In this document: positions 1 through 10,292 of the stretch, piece by piece
How positions within the stretch are numbered: the stretch's first letter is position 1
How the letters are laid out: each line of letters starts with the position of its first letter
Assembly (NCBI GenBank): GCA_947652605.1
Contig: OX393579.1
Location: forward strand, 18,683,674-18,747,673
Length of the DNA stretch: 64,000 nt
From: Elmis aenea
Taxonomy: Eukaryota; Arthropoda; Insecta; Coleoptera; Elmidae
Direction: 5' to 3'
The notes under the pieces: generated by a model
What the model saw: only the letters and a program-made list of their open reading frames with translations
Told to the model about the DNA's origin: nothing
Database searches by the model: none
Translations under genes and position numbers: made by a program

Positions 1-192
1 TTCTTGTGCCAGTTTTACAGAGCAGGGTTTTTCATAAGATTGACACCTTTGGTTCTCTTTTTATATTAAGCTTGATATCTGTATTTTGTTTTTAAGGTAG
101 CCACTGCAAAAAATCCGGTTTAACAAATATAGGATGATGGAAATGGCAAAAGTATGCGAAAAGCTCCTGACTTCAGTAGACAAAAGTTTATC

Positions 193-2275
193 GGGCTGAA
201 ACTGGCAGCGGTTCTAGCAGCGAAACTCATTGAGAGCCAACATAGAGCGCGCATATAGTGTTCTATAAAATAACTTATTTCATTAAACACATACTGTATT
301 TTGCCAATTTTTTTGGCCTGTAATGGGTAATTTGATATGAGGAACTCGAAAAAAAATATGCCAATGACGTCAGTGGCGTAGAGGCTTAAGCAGCCCCTTG
401 TTTCATTTTATTTAATTATTGAATTAAATTTCTAACTTTTAAACTAATCACTGTATCAAAATGGTATTTTGGGTTTATATGTAAATTGATTTGGTGAACT
501 CGAAAAAAAATATGCCAATGACGTCACTGGCGTAGGGGCTTTAGCAGTCCCCTGTTTCATTTTATTTAATTATAGAATTAAATTTCTAACTTTTAAACTA
601 ATCACTGTATCAAAATTGCATTTTGGGATTATATGTAAATTGATTTGGTAAACTCGAAAAAAAATATGCCAATGACGTCACTGGCGTAGGGGCTTTAGCA
701 GCCCCTTGTTTCATTTTATTTAATTATAGAATTAAATTTCTAACTTTTAAACTAATCACTGTATGAAAATGGCATTTTGGGTTTATATGTAAATTGATTT
801 GGTGAACTCGAAAAAAAACATGCCAATGACGTCACTGGCGTAGGGGCTTTAGCAGTCCCCTGTTTCATTTTATTTAATTATAGAATTAAATTTTTAACGT
901 TAAAACTAATCTGTGTCACTACAGTTTATTTAATGATAATTAGTACATTTATTTGGTGAACTTAAAAAAATTATGTCAATGACGTCAGTAGCGTAGTCTC
1001 CAGCAGCGCTTTGTTTCATTTTATTTATTAACAGTATTAAATCTTTATATTGAAACCAATACTAATATCATCACAATTTTTTGTAGTAATATGAATCTCA
1101 AGTTGTATGTATTTATTTACTATAATGAAACCAATTTTTGTTGCCAAAAATGTTTATTTTGACAAGTGGTAGCAATAATCATAAACTGATTGGTGGGGTG
1201 GTGGTGTTACTCTAATTACATTTGGTAAAACTAAATCGTGACTTATGTTTAAACAACTATCATCATTTAACAAACTGTCAGTGTTTTTTTCGGTGGTCTT
1301 TTTTGTATCACAATTTAACAGTTGAGACATAAGCCACATCCTAATATTGCTCATATCACTTTCTGAAAATGTAGCTTTAATTTTGGCACAAATTAACCAT
1401 CCCCATACACACACATGTACCCCACAGTTTCCTCCTGGTCAAGTTTGGTTGGGATTATCTCTGGGATTATAAATTATCCAACTTTTCCATTCAAAATAGC
1501 TCCTCGTTTTTTTATATAACTGGCTATCAGCAAAATACATAATCTTTTTAATTAAATTTTCGGGAGGTGTACTGTGCATTGAATCCAAAATAACTATGTG
1601 TTTCAAATTAAATACAAATAATAACAGTACCCAGTGATTGTCGTTAATAAGTACTGGTAACATCCAAATGTTATAATTTAAAACACCAACTTGATGCGCC
1701 CAGTTCTCAAATCCAAAATTGGACTGTTCGGAATTAAAAATTAAATTTTATAATTAAAGAAAATGAAGCTAGAGGCCCTAAGCCCCTGACGCCATTGAAT
1801 TTTTTTTTTCGAGTTCATCAAATTATTTAAGTGTAAACCTCTAAAATGCTATTTTGATACAGTTATTAGTTTAAAAGTTAAAAATTTAATTCTATAATTA
1901 AATAAAATGAAACAGGGGACTGCTAAAGCCCCTACGCCAGTGACGTTATTGGCATTTTTTTTTTTCGAGTTCACCAAATCAATTTACTTTTAATCCCAGA
2001 ATGCCATTTTGATACAGTGATTAGTTTAAAAGTTAGAAATTTAATTCTATAATTAAATAAAATGAAACAGGGGACTGCTAAAGCCCCTACGCCACTGACG
2101 TCATTGGCATATTTTTTTTCGAGTTCCTCATATCAAATTGCCCATTACGGACTAAAAAAAGTGACAAAATACAGTATGTGGTTAATGAAATAAGTTATTT
2201 TATAGAACATTATATGCGCGCCTTATGTTGGCTCTCAATGAGTTTCGCTGCTAGAACCGCTGCCAGTTTCAGCCC
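193..2275. mobile_element. Fold-back / Mutator-like TIR element with tandem subterminal repeats
   Basis: The two ends are inverted copies: the left begins GGGCTGAAACTGGCAGCGG and the right ends with its complement, and similarity continues inward for more than 150 bases. Inside each end lies a tandem array of about 155-bp units (roughly five on the left to about 1090, three on the right from about 1745). Each unit carries an A-rich AACTCGAAAAAAA motif, a TGACGTCA octamer or decayed version, and a GGCGTAGGGGC motif. Flanks AGTTTATC (185-192) and GGTTCATC (2276-2283) agree at 6 of 8 bases, a possible decayed duplication. Long TIRs made of subrepeats are the hallmark of Foldback elements, which belong to the Mutator-like group; Ulp1 genes are known from some Mutator-like elements. 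Assignment is by inference because no transposase is visible; the centre encodes only a broken Ulp1 protease. Confidence 0.75.
1154..1747 (-). pseudogene. Ulp1/SENP-like C48 cysteine protease fragment with in-frame stop
   Basis: Minus-strand reading frame of about 198 codons in the centre of the fold-back element. The catalytic landmarks of Ulp1-type (SUMO protease fold, family C48) enzymes occur in order: His in NDNHWVLLLF, Asp in VILDSM, Gln in NPNQT, and Cys in PGGNCGVHVC. One in-frame TGA (1439-1441) sits between the Gln and the Cys, so the two halves appear as separate open frames although no base is lost. There is no complete N-terminal region, and the frame opens after a TAA near 1748-1750. 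A homologous full-length protein would be expected to cleave a ubiquitin-like modifier, but this copy should be dead unless the stop is a sequence error or is read through. Identity of the family is confident; function in the element is unknown. Confidence 0.75.
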
Positions 2276-2299
2276 GGTTCATCACCAAAGGTTCAGAAT

Positions 2300-3000
2300 T
2301 CAAAAAGTCGGACATCGATATGTGGTTTAGTCGGATATCAATAGTGAAAAACACTTATTAAGTGGAAGGAAGATATTACCATTTCTAAACCATAAAAACT
2401 TATGAAGAAGATTTATGCATATATAACATTGTACCAATCAGGGTGAATAATATTGGTAATTGTATATAGTATACATTTCACCAATATCGATACGGTATAT
2501 TAATCTAATACTACTATTATTTAATAATATACAGAGTTCTCGTTTTTCGAGGGCCACTATGGGGATCTCGTAAACGGTAAGAATTACGACTTCGGTTAAA
2601 TTAGGGCAAAGTTGTATATTCAGATGCTTAATAATTTGACGCAAACAGAACTTATCTAGCTCTTTTAGTTTTTGAGATAAAGGGAAAAAAGTAAAAAAGT
2701 GGATTTTTGTTTTTTGCCCGTAACTTTTTCATTTGATGTTGAATTTAATTTCTGTAAAAACTTTTTTATGGCCACTTTTTGCAGGGAATCAGAATCCCCA
2801 ATTATATTTTCCGTGCGACGTTTCGTTTTTTTAAAACCATCATCAGGTCAATTTTTTCTTATGGACGCTTTACCTGATTTTAACGCCAATTTGTAGAGTA
2901 TTTTTTTCTAAATTCGACAATGTATAACAGTTGGCACTTTTTTGAAACAATTGTTGTTAAAAATGGCAAAAACAAATATTTTATTTAAAACAAATCCTAA
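2300..3000. repeat. Decayed mariner-type MITE fragment
   Basis: Contains ATACAGAGTTC followed by GGGGATCTCGTAAACGGTA and GGTTAAATTAGGGCAAAG. The same word order occurs near the end of the MITE at 45839-46640 and in inverse at 11640-11728. No inverted partner is obvious, so this is probably one arm of an old copy. No credible gene is seen. Confidence 0.4.
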
Positions 3001-3974
3001 TCGGCATGGTAAATAATTGTCTTTGTCCCTTTTTCCTTGAAAGCAGGTAAGTAAACCGCATGAAATTACTATTAAAGGGATTTAATTAAAAAAATAGGTG
3101 TTTTTACAACAATGCTCGTAACGTGTTATTACGAGAATTTATTGCATTGACTAAGTGCGTAAAAACGTAGGGCTATTGAATAACCAAAAAGATCGTCCAA
3201 CATCTAAAAGTTGTGCAGGATAATACCGTTAAACACCATCATGGAAAATTACCTTAGGGAAATATTTATTGAAACACGATAACCGCCCGCGACTTCTCAC
3301 CACGCTTTGTTTCGCAGGAAGCACGAGTCAGTTTACCAGTTAGTCTGTACGCATAAAAGCACTGTTGCTTGTGAGGGCTAGGCTAATTAGTTTAACAGCG
3401 GTTATAAAAATATGTTCCCGATGAAAATTTATTGGCAACATTCGGAAATGGTTTTAAATTACATTTATATGGCCTGGTGTCACGCATGTAATTCACATCT
3501 CGCATTTGACTACAACATCTGCGAAGACAAGGTAGGGTGTCAATAGACAGCAAAGAATCCAAGAAAATCTGAGACCCATGAAAATTAATTTGCAGGAGCT
3601 CGCTCAAGAGTTTTGCCATCGTCCTCAAGGACAAAGTCCATTAACACGCGATTAAGATTGAAAATAGTAATCAACAATACAGTTAACAACTTGCCGCCTA
3701 AAAAGAGGCGCAATTTACAACAGAACGACAAAAAGAAATTTAGGAATAATGATTCATCCAGGCGACATTTTTTTCATTTTTTTTTTTAAATTTAAATAAT
3801 GTTACCATGTAATCTTATATTAATAAGTAACTTAGCTATATTCCTTATATACTAAAAAAAAAGTTAAGATCTAAGAGTCACCCATTGGCGTCTCTTATCT
3901 GTTCTAGCATTTGGCACTCTATTCTTGTGCACTAACACACACTGTCTCTGCTTTTTTTAAGCACTTATAATGCC
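3000..3974. other. No recognisable gene; one unassigned ORF
   Basis: The stretch is less AT-rich between about 3240 and 3660 than its surroundings. A minus-strand open frame of 80 codons (3392-3634) contains a Cys-rich segment with the word RDTRPYKCNLKPFP that looks protein-like, but I recognise no family and see no splice sites. It may be an old transposon fragment or chance. Confidence 0.3.
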
Positions 3975-4650
3975 ACATTATACCAACTCAAGGGGTCTTT
4001 TCTTTTGAGTCTCCTTACTATATTTTTGTTATCGAGAAGCTGGATAGCCTCGATATTCACGTGTTGCAGTAGTCTTTCTTCGTGGCTTCTCAAAAACTTC
4101 TGAATTTCACTGTCCGCAAAGTCTACTCCAAGGTCCCTATGGAGATAATCGTTTCTAATGTGCGGGGGTGCATCTACGATGGTCCTTAGTAGTTTATTTT
4201 GAAAAGTTTATATTAGTATGATGTTGCTTTTTTTGGTACAACCCCAGAGTTGTATACCACACGTCCACGCTGGTGTTAGTATCTGCTTGTATAGTAGAAG
4301 CTTATTACGTACTAACAGAGCGGAGTTTCTTCATAAGAGCCAGTACATTTTTCGATATCTAATACCCAACTCTTTTTTTTCCAACATGAACTTTCCACCG
4401 AAGTTTAGTGTCAAGTGTTAAGCCGAGGTTGTTGTGTTGGCGTATGGTATTATCTCGCCATTTATGGGAGTGTGTTCTAACCGTTTGCTGGTGAAATCAA
4501 TATGGACTGACTTGGTTTCGTTAAGTTTTATCTTCCACCTTTTTGTTCAGCTTTGAAATTGATTGATGGCTGCTTGCAGCTCGTTTGCTGTTTCTTCGTT
4601 GCTTTTGCCGACAGCTAGAATGGCAGTATCGTCAGCAAAGGTGAAAAGAT
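3975..4650 (-). pseudogene. Jockey-like non-LTR reverse transcriptase C-terminal fragment
   Basis: Reverse-strand translation begins near 4650 with the RT active-site motif FADDTAILAVG (two catalytic Asp of the YADD box), followed by the usual thumb and C-terminal region of jockey-type elements (words such as LNETKSVHIDF, LTPAWTCGIQLWG, PPHIRNDYLHRDL, RLKRKDPL). Stops and frameshifts interrupt it (for instance within NQFQS*TKRW and TTSA*HLTL). Everything before the YADD box, including endonuclease and palm N-terminus, is missing, and no poly(A) tail is clear at the 3' side. A dead 5'-truncated LINE. Confidence 0.75.
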
Positions 4651-4659
4651 GAAATTATA

Positions 4660-5004
4660 AAAAACAATAATGAACCTACATACCTAATAATATTGTGATT
4701 ATTAGCAAACCCAGTGCTAGAAGTGATAGCGGAGTGCCGTGCAAGATTCAAAAGGAAGCCAAACCATATCGATGAAATGTGAAAGACGATGAAACTCCGC
4801 ACTAAACCAGGTCATTGTAAAGAGTAGAAGCCACTAATACTTTTTAGTCGTTTACTGGCGACTAGGAAGCCGTTGTTATCATATAGTTATTTAGCAGCGG
4901 AAATGTGATAGTGACAAAACTATGTTATTAAAAATTATGATTATGATTAATTACTTATAAAATTGTTGTACCAATGAAATAAATTAATTTGTCTCCATTG
5001 CCCG
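4660..5004. other. No feature seen
   Basis: AT-rich sequence without a credible open frame, repeat or RNA gene. Confidence 0.5.
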
Positions 5005-5008
5005 TACA

Positions 5009-5632
5009 CAGGGTGTCCCAGCATGGCGATCTCGCTTATTATAGAAGATACAGGTTTGTTCAAATTAGATTAATTATTCTTAAGTACGAGAGGAGCCACA
5101 ATCGATTTTTAAAAGGACAAAACTCTTCGTACTTCAGATGTTATAGCAAAAAATATGAAAATGTTAAATTTATTTTTTCGCTCATAACTTTTTTGTCTTG
5201 TTCGTTAAATCAATTATATTTGTACTTTCTGAAAGTACTCTTTTATGGGTCTAGGAACATTCTTCGCCCACAATTGTGGCGGCGAAGAATTGTGGCGGCA
5301 AGGAATTGTGTAGGCGAAGAATTGTGGGCGAAGAATTGTGGGCGAAGAATTGTGGGCGAAGAATTGTGGGCGAAGAACTGTGGGCGAAGAATGTTCCGGA
5401 CACGCATTTTTATATAGAATGTAACTATTATCTTAGATTTTTTTCATCACTTTTCATTTTCGATAGATCACCCCTAACTTCATTTTTTCTTATGGGCCGT
5501 CAAGTTGGCTTTGGAATTGTTCGATGTGCTTTTTTTCCTCATACTAAGGAATAATTCATTCAATTTAAACAAACCTGTATCTCTTATAATAAGCGAGATC
5601 CCTATGCTGGAAATGTAATCTGGGACATCCTG
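5009..5632. mobile_element. Mariner-type MITE with internal minisatellite
   Basis: Left end CAGGGTGTCCCAGCATGGCG and right end CTGGAAATGTAATCTGGGACATCCTG are inverted relatives; both lead inward to GCGATCTCGCTTATTATA and its complement. A TA at 5633-5634 and a TA just outside the left end fit a Tc1/mariner TA duplication, although two extra bases (CA) sit between the left TA and the TIR. No transposase is present. Confidence 0.7.
5262..5393. repeat. 14-bp minisatellite (GGGCGAAGAATTGT)n
   Basis: About eight units of GGGCGAAGAATTGT and variants. The array is preceded by an inverted unit (ACATTCTTCGCCCACAATTG), so the block can fold on itself. Overlapping open frames with repeated EELWAKNCGRR-type words are translations of this array, not genes. 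Confidence 0.85.
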
Positions 5633-5639
5633 TATACAG

Positions 5640-6140
5640 GACAAAGAACCAGAACGGTCTATTATTTTCAAATTTCAATTTTTTTATGCTAAATAAAAAA
5701 TTACCTTAAAAAGAAGTTAATAAGATGAATAAAAAACACAAAATCAAATGTTATTCTTGTTTACCAATTAAAAACATGATAATGACAGTAAAAGTTACAG
5801 AAACAAAGTGAATCAAAATTTTGATGATTCTGTAACTTTTACTGCCTATATGAATGTTTTTAATAATAAACAACAACAAAATTTGACATCAAACTGACAG
5901 TAGTCACATGTATCTTGATTTTATGTTAGTTAGTATTTTCAGTTGTTTTATTAACTTTATCTTTAAATAAAACACTTGATGATGATGTTTCTAATTGTAG
6001 TTTTTTATTCTGCAACCGAAAATGTAAAAATATACAGGTATTTTATTTTAAAAAATAACAAGCTATGATCTGTTCCTGCTGAAGCGGAAATGCAAAAAAA
6101 TTTAAAAGATCATCAATAAATTCTTTCTCTTTGACCGTAT
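5640..6140. other. Intergenic, with a 17-bp perfect hairpin
   Basis: No gene. A perfect inverted repeat CAGTAAAAGTTACAGAA (5786-5802) and its complement (5828-5844) enclose a 25-base loop that itself contains the palindrome TCAAAATTTTGA. It may be a remnant of a palindromic MITE. Confidence 0.5.
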
Positions 6141-6360
6141 GTTCAAGCCGGGTCTAGGAAGATTCACTGAAAACCAATTCACCGACAGCAATTCACCGAC
6201 AGCAATTCACCGACAGCAATTCACCGACAGCAATTCACCGAATATCAATTCACCGCATAAGCAATTTACCGCATACGCAATTCACCGAATCATCGAAAAA
6301 TAAATGGATATAAATTACATGAAATATGTTAATCAAAGATCAGAAAGTAATATACTGTGA

Positions 6361-6480
6361 CTGACCATCCTATTTTGTACATTGGTTTTTAAAGAAAAAC
6401 AAAGTCCAGACGAGAAGATCTACTGGAAGTGTGAATACTACCACTACCAGAAGACAAAGTGCACGGCGAGGATGATAACA
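6361..6480 (+). pseudogene. FLYWCH-type zinc-finger coding remnant
   Basis: An open stretch in one frame ends with PDEKIYWKCEYYHYQKTKC followed by TARMIT. The pattern of a YWKC word, then a second Cys 10 residues later followed by xARMIT, is the middle of a FLYWCH/WRKY-GCM1-like zinc finger. Such fingers occur at the N-terminus of animal Mutator-like transposases and in host proteins. The first (FLY) and last (H-x-H) parts are not visible, and a TAG follows in frame near 6510. Its position inside a 9-bp-TSD element suggests it is a leftover of the parental transposase gene. Assignment rests on motif reading only. Confidence 0.5.
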
Positions 6481-6605
6481 TACTTGACTATATTAGGGGT
6501 ATGGGTATAGCTCATAATATAACGTACTAGTGTAGGTATCTTGTAATTATGTATGTATATGTAATAATATATAACAACAATATAAATATATTACTTTCTC
6601 ATTGG

Positions 6606-6730
6606 TTTATTTGTTTCTTACTGTATAATAATTGCTCTAGACCTGTGGATCTAAATACGTAAAACCACGTTTGAGGGTCCAACCACCATAACCATAATTA
6701 ATAACAATAAAAATATGAGTAATAAGTACT
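6606..6730. repeat. LTR-like segment inside the Mutator-like element
   Basis: This stretch (TTTATTTGTTTCTTACTGT, CTCTAGACCTGTG, CGTTTGAGGGTCCAACCA, AATAATAAGTACT-like words) matches, in inverse orientation, 33186-33314 inside the solo LTR at 33140-33771. Order and spacing are kept over about 125 bases. The element may have gained a piece of an LTR, or both hold a third repeat. Confidence 0.7.
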
Positions 6731-7612
6731 TAACCCCAAAAACTGCAGCTAATGTACAAAATAGGATGGTCAGTCACAATATATTACTTTCTGATCTTTG
6801 ATTAACATATTTCATGTAATTTATATCCATTTATTTTTGATGATTCGGTGATTTGCGTATGCGGTGAATTGCTTATGCGGTGAATTGATATTCGGTGAAT
6901 TGCTGTCGGTGAATCTTCCGGATACCGTTCAAGCCACATTAAAAAAATGATTTGAAAATAACTTAGGCAATCGACCGTTCCGGGACGTTGTCCCAAACCT
7001 GTGTACAATAAGAATATAATAACATTAATTAATTTATTCATCGCTCGCCCCAGGAAACGGATCTATTTTCTATACAATATTAATTGTCTTTTTCATCGCG
7101 ATGGCTACCGTTTTGTTTATTACGGTATAGCTCAGAACTTTTTTAACTTTCGCTAAAAGTTAATTTATTTTCTGTTTTCGCATTTTGATTCCCATCATCA
7201 GAGTACATTTCGAAATATAATTTACTAAAAAAATAAAAACTAATCTGTGGAGAAATTCGTGAAAAAAATAAAATCTGTATTATAAGCCATAAGTATAATT
7301 CTTTAAGGCAGGGATTCCCGACCCTGAGCTATTTGCATGCGCCCGCTACAAAGTGTTAAAATAACGAGAAAAATAAACAATAAAATCTTAAAAGTAAGGA
7401 AATAAAAAGTTGCTTTAGTTTTTAAAATCTCACTAGATTTAGCGAAAAATTCGCTAAATTGGCAACACTGACTACAGTCCATCCCCACCCCACCTGTAAT
7501 ACAATATCCCACTTTTACACTACGATACCAACATAAACTTGGTTCTTTTTTTTCGGGCCGATGTTAGCAGGCATTAATCATTTTCGTTCACCCGATATAC
7601 CGCCAGTATGTA

Positions 7613-9092
7613 CAGGGTGGTCCAAATTCGATGGGATTACATGGGTATCTTGCTTAATAGTAGGGATTCTGTCCCGGGACTGTCCCGGGACGAAAGTCCC
7701 GGAAATTCCCGGGACTTTCTTATCTCGAGTCCCGGGACATTTAGTTCGAGACTCGAGACGAGACTTAATGTTACAGAACACTGAAATTAAATGTTTCTAC
7801 TTCTAATTTTTTTTTAATTTAATGCCACGACCCACGAGTTTAGCAAAAATATTTTTAGATATATTTTTATGTTTTAAAGTTTAAGGAAAATTGCTAAGTT
7901 TATTAGTAAAAATATATTTTACTTATGCCTGTTATGTTTTAAAGTGCATGGAAAGTTGTTAAGTTTTTTTAAATAGGTATTTATTTGGAAATATGTATAT
8001 ATTTTATTTACTATAGAATGAAGACTAAATTAAAAATAATAATACTACTACTATTAATACTATACTTTATTCATGAAAAAATGCTCTAAAAAAAAAATCC
8101 GTGAATATGGTATGATTTTTAAAAAAATTATCATTTTTTGTTGTTTATGGATGTGTGACGTATAAGTTCTGTCAACTGTCACCACCGATTCACAATCACG
8201 ATACGTTCAAAGAAGCAATTTTAAGTGTGTAGCGGGTGCTTTCCGAAACTATGTCACTGTCAAGAAATAATTTATTTTTTACTGTGAAAATCGCCGTTAA
8301 ATTTTCAGTATATGAATATTGCATCATATTTCTTGTAATTTATAAAATCTTCCGTCATTTTTGACAGGTTGTACCACCATTTTCCAGTACGTATATAACA
8401 TTCGTAAAAGTCTCGAAGTCCCGGGAATTCCCGGGGCTTTGATAAAAAAAGTCTTGAGTCCCGGGACTTCGAAAATTGTCGAGACTCAGAATCCCTACTT
8501 AATAGTCAAGATAGAGAAACGGTTAAATTACCAAAAATGTGGTTTTTCGGGACAAACTCAGAACAGTTGTCAAATATATTCTATTTCCTGTTTTTCTTGA
8601 TTAATTTTGTTTTGACAGCCTACTTTTTGTTTTTCATTTTTTTTTAAATTGAAAAACCTTTGTAACTTGCGTATTATTAAAAATAAATACATCAACTCTT
8701 ATATATTTGGAACGGGAAAAAAAATAAGGAATTTAAATAGGTTATAGCCAACTATAGCTTCCTTTTAAAAAAAGGTAAGTTTGTTTCATAACTTTTTACC
8801 GGCGAGTGCAGTTTTTTTTTAAATAATTTCAAAATCTACAAAAAAACATCTAAAAATAATCTTCATAATCTTTTTCGATGCTTACAACAATAAGAGAGAT
8901 ATGACACATTATAAATATAACAAAAAAACTGTTTTTTTCAAATAATTTCAAAACCGGAAATGATAAAATATTTTTGAAAACGGTTCTGAGTTTGTGCCAA
9001 AAAAACAGTACATTTTTGGTAAGGTAACCGTTTCTCTATCTTGCCTATTAAGCGAGATACGCATGCAATCCCATCGAATTTGGACCACCCTG
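7613..9092. mobile_element. Mariner-type MITE (family A) nested in hAT
   Basis: Inverted ends CAGGGTGGTCCAAATTCGAT and its complement, with TA at 7611-7612 and 9093-9094. Other copies of the same family are at 13000-14220, 26046-28666 and 53805-54933. Removing the inserted hAT (7661-8497 plus one TSD) leaves about 635 bases. The left arm stops after about 130 bases and jumps to the other half of the palindrome, so this is an internally deleted version of the longer copies. Confidence 0.85.
7661..8497. mobile_element. hAT-type element rich in CCCGGGA motifs, innermost
   Basis: Ends TAGGGATTCTG and CAGAATCCCTA are flanked by a perfect 8-bp duplication CTTAATAG (7653-7660, 8498-8505). Both subterminal zones repeat TCCCGGGA words and CGAGACT words. 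A second copy in inverse orientation is at 14232-15126. No coding capacity is seen; the short open frames reading SRVPGH-like words are translations of the repeats. Confidence 0.85.
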
Positions 9093-9200
9093 TACATAAT
9101 ACTTCATTATTTTTTTTAAATCCGACTTGCGCCCGCCACTATTTTTCTCAATCGCGATTGCGCCCGCGCCACAATAAGGTTGGGAACCCCTGCTTTAAGA

Positions 9201-10290
9201 TATAACAAACTTTGAAATAAGATTAGTTTGCCGCGAAGAGCTAATAAGTTTATTTATGAAAAATACATTCGGTTATTTGACGTGATCAAACTTTTTGTTT
9301 AATAAGTTTGGAATTGGCAGACAACATCATTAGTAAGATAGAAACTTGATTTAAAGTTTCCTGCTAAAAACCGCGCAATATTCAAAATCAATAATACGTC
9401 CAATGGTTTCCCGCTTTTAATATTAGCAAGGCTAGAATTGTAAATATCCATAAAAAGCAGTACAATTCCGCGCCCGTTTCTAAGGGCACTTGTAAACTTC
9501 AAGTACTGCAGTACTCTAGCACAATGAGAAAGCTTTGCACGAAATCCTTCATTCTATTTTCCATCCATTTTCTTAGCATTTATAAAGATAAGAACAATGA
9601 ATACTTGAACTATTGTTAGAACATACTTTACACATTCGCTGTGCGCTTTGCTACGTTTTTGGTTTTATTCGTCGCTTAATTGGCATAGATTTGTTACAAA
9701 GCTACAGTAAACATTCATTCCACGTTTGCGATCTATTAGTCAAACTGACTTCTCTCTCTAGTCTATCTTCTTAAAGTTAAATGAGTTTCATTTAAATTAT
9801 GTATAATTAATTGTGAAGCGAATAACTTTGAAAGGATGCAAAAGTGTGCAAGATTGTGCTTGCAAAATTATTCTAATAAACTCCACTCGAAGAGCGATTT
9901 TACTGCCAACAAAACAAATACAAAACTACAAAACTTCATCACCGTATTTTAATTTTCATAAAAGTTTCAAATAAACAACCAAAAACAAGCAGTACAATGT
10001 ATCTACTCTGCAAATTTGATCTAAATTTAAATTTCATACTTAAATGTATCTATTACAATCTTTATATATCTCTCTCTCCCTTTTAACGTTGATCTTTTCA
10101 TTTTAAACTCATCTCAATCTTTACAATATAAGCAATTAATCCTTTATTTTGCATCAGCACGCAAATCAATTAAAAAATCAAGATCCTGCTACCTGTCGTA
10201 AACGTATTTATTTAAACTGCAGTTAAAAACGTATTAGAAACTGTTTACAATACCTACATTTACATTATTTTTTATGCATGGTTTATATCA
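9201..10290. other. No gene or repeat recognised
   Basis: AT-rich sequence with no convincing open frame and no visible terminal repeats. It may be intron or intergenic DNA. Confidence 0.5.
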
Positions 10291-10292
10291 TA

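Larger units (their letters stand above)
6150..6926. mobile_element. Non-autonomous Mutator-like element with 9-bp TSD
   Basis: Ends GGGTCTAGGAAGATTCAC and the inverted partner GTGAATCTTCCGGATACC are flanked by a perfect 9-bp direct repeat GTTCAAGCC (6141-6149 and 6927-6935). Arms of about 200 bases are inverted copies and carry short tandem units: four copies of the 14-mer ACCGACAGCAATTC at 6182-6238, plus related ACCGCATA/ACCGAATA units in both arms. A 9-bp duplication, long TIRs with subrepeats and an internal FLYWCH-like coding remnant all fit a Mutator-like origin. The element is 777 bases and has no transposase, so it is an internally deleted derivative. Confidence 0.85.
7309..9192. mobile_element. 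hAT-type element, outermost of a three-level nest
   Basis: Ends CAGGGATTCCCGACC and GGTTGGGAACCCCTG are inverted, flanked by 8-bp copies CTTTAAGG (7301-7308) and CTTTAAGA (9193-9200). Subterminal words GCATGCGCCCGC and TTGCGCCCGCGCC also mirror one another. No transposase is visible. Most of the 1884 bases come from a mariner-type MITE that landed inside, which in turn received another hAT. Confidence 0.85.

Noticed and set aside
5276..5554. Open frame with repeated EELWAKNCGRR words
   Set aside because: It is a translation of the 14-bp minisatellite; 14 is not a multiple of three and the frame stays open only by composition.
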